From NCBI GenBank assembly GCA_944325355.1, contig CALUZS010000014.1:1-64000 (forward strand): a stretch of 64,000 bases of DNA, given 5' to 3'. Made by a program: the position numbers and the translations under genes. This DNA is from an uncultured Parabacteroides sp. (GTDB lineage: Bacteria; Bacteroidota; Bacteroidia; Bacteroidales; Tannerellaceae). The notes under the pieces were generated by a model. The model did no database searches, was not told the DNA's origin, and was given only the letters and a program-made list of their open reading frames with translations. Numbering within the stretch: the first letter of the stretch is position 1; the number at the start of each line of letters is the position of its first letter. Of the stretch, positions 61,665 through 64,000 are shown piece by piece.

Positions 61665-62849
61665 TTACTGCCGGAAATCTTGTCCGGAAGGTCTCTGGAA
61701 AATTTTTAATCCAAATTCGTGCAGTACGGCAAAAATGTGTTCAAATAGCCGGTTTTGTACGTCCTCGTAAGCAATCCATTCCGTTGTTTTTGAAAAGCAG
61801 TAGATTTCTAAGGGGATTCCTTCCGGAGTCGGTTGGAGCATCCTTACTATTTGCCAATAATCCGGGTGGATTTCCGGATTGCTTTTTAAGTAGTCGATGA
61901 CATAATTGCGGAAGAGTCTGAGATTAATTAGCTGTTTTACGTTTTCGTTGCCCGATGTTTTCAATAACCCTTTTTCTTGTAGCCGTTTGCATTCCTCTTC
62001 CGTACAAAAACGTATAGTGTTGGCATCGATGAAAATCGAACGTTTTATCCGTCGTCCTCCGCTTTCACGCATACCCCTCCAGTTTTGGAATGAGTCGCTT
62101 ACCAATGAATAGGGAGGAATTGTGGTGATGGTTTTGTCGAAGTTCTGGACTTTTACGGTAGTCAGCGTGACTTCTGTGATGTATCCGTCGGCCCCGTACT
62201 TGGGCATGGAAATCCAGTCTCCCGGGCGTAGCATGTCATTGGCAGAGAGCTGCACGCCCGCCACGAGCCCTAATATGCTGTCTTTGAAGATGAGCATCAG
62301 GACAGCTGCAGAAGCTCCCAGCCCTGTCAGGATAGTAGTAGCATCTTTGTCGATAAGTATGCTGATAATGAGAACTGCCCCTATTATGATAGTTATCAAG
62401 TAAACCATTTGGTATATACCTTTCAGCGGACGGTTGCGTAAAGTCTCATGTTGGCTGGAAATCTCGTACAGCGAGTCGGTGAAAGATTTTACAAAAACGA
62501 GGGTCACTGCGATAAAATAAATCAAACATGCTTTTTGTAACAGATTCAATACGTATAGCATGTCGCTGAATGCGAAAGGAAGGAGAAGATACCAAATTAT
62601 TGGCACAATCAGGCGGTTTGCGCTATGCAGAATTTTATCATTGAACAGATGGTCGTCCCATGTCGCTTTAGTTTGGGATGTAATGGACTGGAGCAACGGG
62701 ATAAGCAGATGCCGGAACAGTTTGACGGCAATAAATGACAAAAGCAGGATACCTGCCAGGATTAGACAGCGTGTCGTCCAATCTGTATAAAGGGAGGGTA
62801 TTCCGGAGTTTTGCAGTAATTGTTGTATGGTTGTATTTATATCGTTCAT
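61665..62849 (-). CDS. MscS-family mechanosensitive channel
   Basis: A 394-residue inner-membrane channel with about five predicted helices before a conserved MscS core. The pore helix (about 165-200) reads TGLGASAAVLMLIFKDSILG, and the following beta domain starts DMLRPGDWISMPKYGADGYI and VTLTTVKVQNFDKTITTIPP. The region GMRESGGRRIKRSIFIDANT is a family hallmark of the larger YbdG-like subgroup. It releases ions under osmotic downshock. A -7-like element (CAAAGATA, 62875-62882, minus) lies upstream, without a clear -33. Confidence 0.9.
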   Translation of the reverse strand: MNDINTTIQQLLQNSGIPSLYTDWTTRCLILAGILLLSFIAVKLFRHLLIPLLQSITSQTKATWDDHLFNDKILHSANRLIVPIIWYLLLPFAFSDMLYVLNLLQKACLIYFIAVTLVFVKSFTDSLYEISSQHETLRNRPLKGIYQMVYLITIIIGAVLIISILIDKDATTILTGLGASAAVLMLIFKDSILGLVAGVQLSANDMLRPGDWISMPKYGADGYITEVTLTTVKVQNFDKTITTIPPYSLVSDSFQNWRGMRESGGRRIKRSIFIDANTIRFCTEEECKRLQEKGLLKTSGNENVKQLINLRLFRNYVIDYLKSNPEIHPDYWQIVRMLQPTPEGIPLEIYCFSKTTEWIAYEDVQNRLFEHIFAVLHEFGLKIFQRPSGQDFRQ

Positions 62850-62938
62850 AAATGTACAGCTTGGTTCTTATTGGCAAAGATACATTTTTCGGGGTATTTG
62901 TATTTAACGATTTAAGGATTTCTGTCGGAGAAGGGATT

Positions 62939-62972
62939 TTTGTGCGGATTTTTAGTGTTTTGATTACCTTTG
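62939..62972 (+). promoter_or_regulatory. Promoter of the exported aminopeptidase C gene
   Basis: TTTG at 62939-62942, 22-base spacer, TACCTTTG at 62965-62972. The predicted leader to the ATG at 62992 is only about 13 bases. Confidence 0.55.
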
Positions 62973-62991
62973 CGGTAAATATGTTTTAATT

Positions 62992-64000
62992 ATGGCGAAG
63001 AATATGAATAAGAGACGAATCTTTGTGGCATCTTTTCTTTTGGGGGCATCGGTTTCCCTGTTCGGGCAGACGAATACGGGCGGAATTACTCCTGAAATGT
63101 TGGATGAAATCAAGCAGGCATATAAAAATACGCCGCAGGACAGGGCAATTCATAATGCAATTGCAAACAATGATATTAATAAACTTGCTGTAAATAATGC
63201 AAGTAAAAATAATTTTGACAATTATTTTTCCATTCGGGTGAACAGCAAGGGTATTACGGATCAAAAATCCTCCGGCCGCTGTTGGCTCTTTTCTGGATTG
63301 AACGTTTTTCGTGCAAAGGCGATGGCGGAAAAAGGGATGGGAGAATTTCAGTTTTCGCAGATTTACCCGTTTTTTTGGGACCAGTTAGAGAAAGCGAATC
63401 TGTTTCTTCAGGGAATTATCGACACCAGAAATAAACCTATGGATGATAAGATGGTGGAGTGGCTCTTTAAACATCCGTTAAGTGACGGAGGGCAATTTAC
63501 AGGAATTTCCGACATATTAGGGAAATATGGCGTTGTCCCTTCAGAGGTGATGGTGGAAACGAACAGTAGCAATAATACATCCCGCATGGCTCAGCTCATC
63601 TCTTGGAAGTTGAAGGAGTTTGGTCTCCAGTTACGGGAAATGGCTGCGGCTGGAAAGAAAGAACCTGAACTGGAAAAACAGAAAACCGAAATGTTGGGGA
63701 CGGTGTATCGCATGCTTGTGCTCAACTTGGGCGAGCCTCCTACCCATTTTACTTGGACCCGTAAGGACAAGAACGGAAAACCTGTAGAGACGAAGGAATA
63801 TACTCCGAAATCGTTCTTTGATGAATTTATAGGCGTGGATTTAACTGAGAATTATGTGATGCTGATGAATGACCCGAGCCGGGAGTTTTATAAATTGTAT
63901 GAGATAGATTATGACCGCCACCGTTATGACGGAAGAAACTGGACTTATGTGAATCTTCCGTTGGATGATATTAAGGAGATGGCAATTGCTTCATTGAAGG
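62992..64000 (+). CDS. Exported aminopeptidase C / bleomycin hydrolase-type peptidase (C1B), partial
   Basis: The gene starts at 62992 and runs past the window end; about 336 codons are visible of an expected 450-480. The N-terminus (KRRIFVASFLLGASVSLFGQ) is a signal peptide, so the enzyme is exported, unlike the cytosolic PepC of lactic bacteria. The catalytic Cys97 lies in KSSGRCWLFSG, the C1 papain-family motif, with KGITDQKSSG before it. The catalytic His and Asn would be beyond the window. Other visible blocks are FSQIYPFFWDQLEKANLFLQ, DGGQFTGISDILGKYGVVP and FYKLYEIDYDRHRYDGRNW. Confidence 0.9.
   Translation, partial: MAKNMNKRRIFVASFLLGASVSLFGQTNTGGITPEMLDEIKQAYKNTPQDRAIHNAIANNDINKLAVNNASKNNFDNYFSIRVNSKGITDQKSSGRCWLFSGLNVFRAKAMAEKGMGEFQFSQIYPFFWDQLEKANLFLQGIIDTRNKPMDDKMVEWLFKHPLSDGGQFTGISDILGKYGVVPSEVMVETNSSNNTSRMAQLISWKLKEFGLQLREMAAAGKKEPELEKQKTEMLGTVYRMLVLNLGEPPTHFTWTRKDKNGKPVETKEYTPKSFFDEFIGVDLTENYVMLMNDPSREFYKLYEIDYDRHRYDGRNWTYVNLPLDDIKEMAIASLK

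Overview
The window is a stretch of chromosome from a member of the Bacteroidota, most likely the order Bacteroidales. The evidence is a nuo operon with fused nuoCD and no nuoE, nuoF or nuoG; Bacteroides-type promoters (TTG, 19-22 bases, TAnnTTTG); many outer-membrane and lipoprotein genes; a uppS-bamA-skp-skp block beside a PorG/DUF6089 barrel; and families such as DUF6242, DUF5005 and DUF1343/NamZ. Base composition looks moderate (mid-40s % G+C by eye). I cannot name the genus.

Layout. 1-1.65 kb is a gene graveyard: a small orphan ORF, the C-terminal end of a Bacteroides-type mobilisation relaxase, two flavodoxin-like pieces in swapped order and the last helix-turn-helix of an AraC regulator. 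1.6-4.1 kb holds an exported beta-propeller protein and an AqpZ-type water channel. 4.3-14.2 kb is an 11-subunit complex I operon (nuoA-B-CD-H-I-J-K-L-M-N, minus strand), preceded by a small exported protein. 14.8-27.7 kb carries cell-wall and housekeeping genes: PBP4, SppA, a DUF2461 protein, a patatin fused to a beta-barrel, a BlaI/BlaR1-type pair with a striking palindromic promoter, a nucleoside kinase, a Na/phosphate symporter with a PhoU-like tail, and methionine aminopeptidase.

27.9-37.95 kb is the most distinctive block: one plus-strand run of eight genes under a good promoter and closed by a terminator. It encodes an sn-glycerol-1-phosphate dehydrogenase (AraM/EgsA type), an OPA-family transporter, an AraL/NagD-type HAD phosphatase, GlpA, GlpB, GlpC, a second and canonical GlpT-like transporter, and an OmpR-type response regulator with no kinase beside it. 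This looks like a glycerophosphate operon able to handle both stereoisomers (G1P through AraM, G3P through GlpABC), with two antiporters and its own regulator.

38-54.8 kb is mostly envelope biogenesis: a lipoprotein joining a DUF1080 domain to a PHP-like domain, LptD, an HD-domain protein, a NamZ-like exo-muramidase, two META-domain lipoproteins, an M23 peptidase, YccF, MurI, two Skp/OmpH chaperones, BamA with a Tyr/Gly-rich insertion, UppS, a PorG-like barrel and a DUF6242 lipoprotein. 54.9-64 kb holds ribD, prmC-recX-comF, pyrE-SRPBCC-argH-Rieske-like lipoprotein, three tRNA genes (Gly-Leu-Gly), an MscS channel and the start of an exported aminopeptidase C that runs off the end.

All family assignments come from reading motifs in the translations. 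No database search was run.
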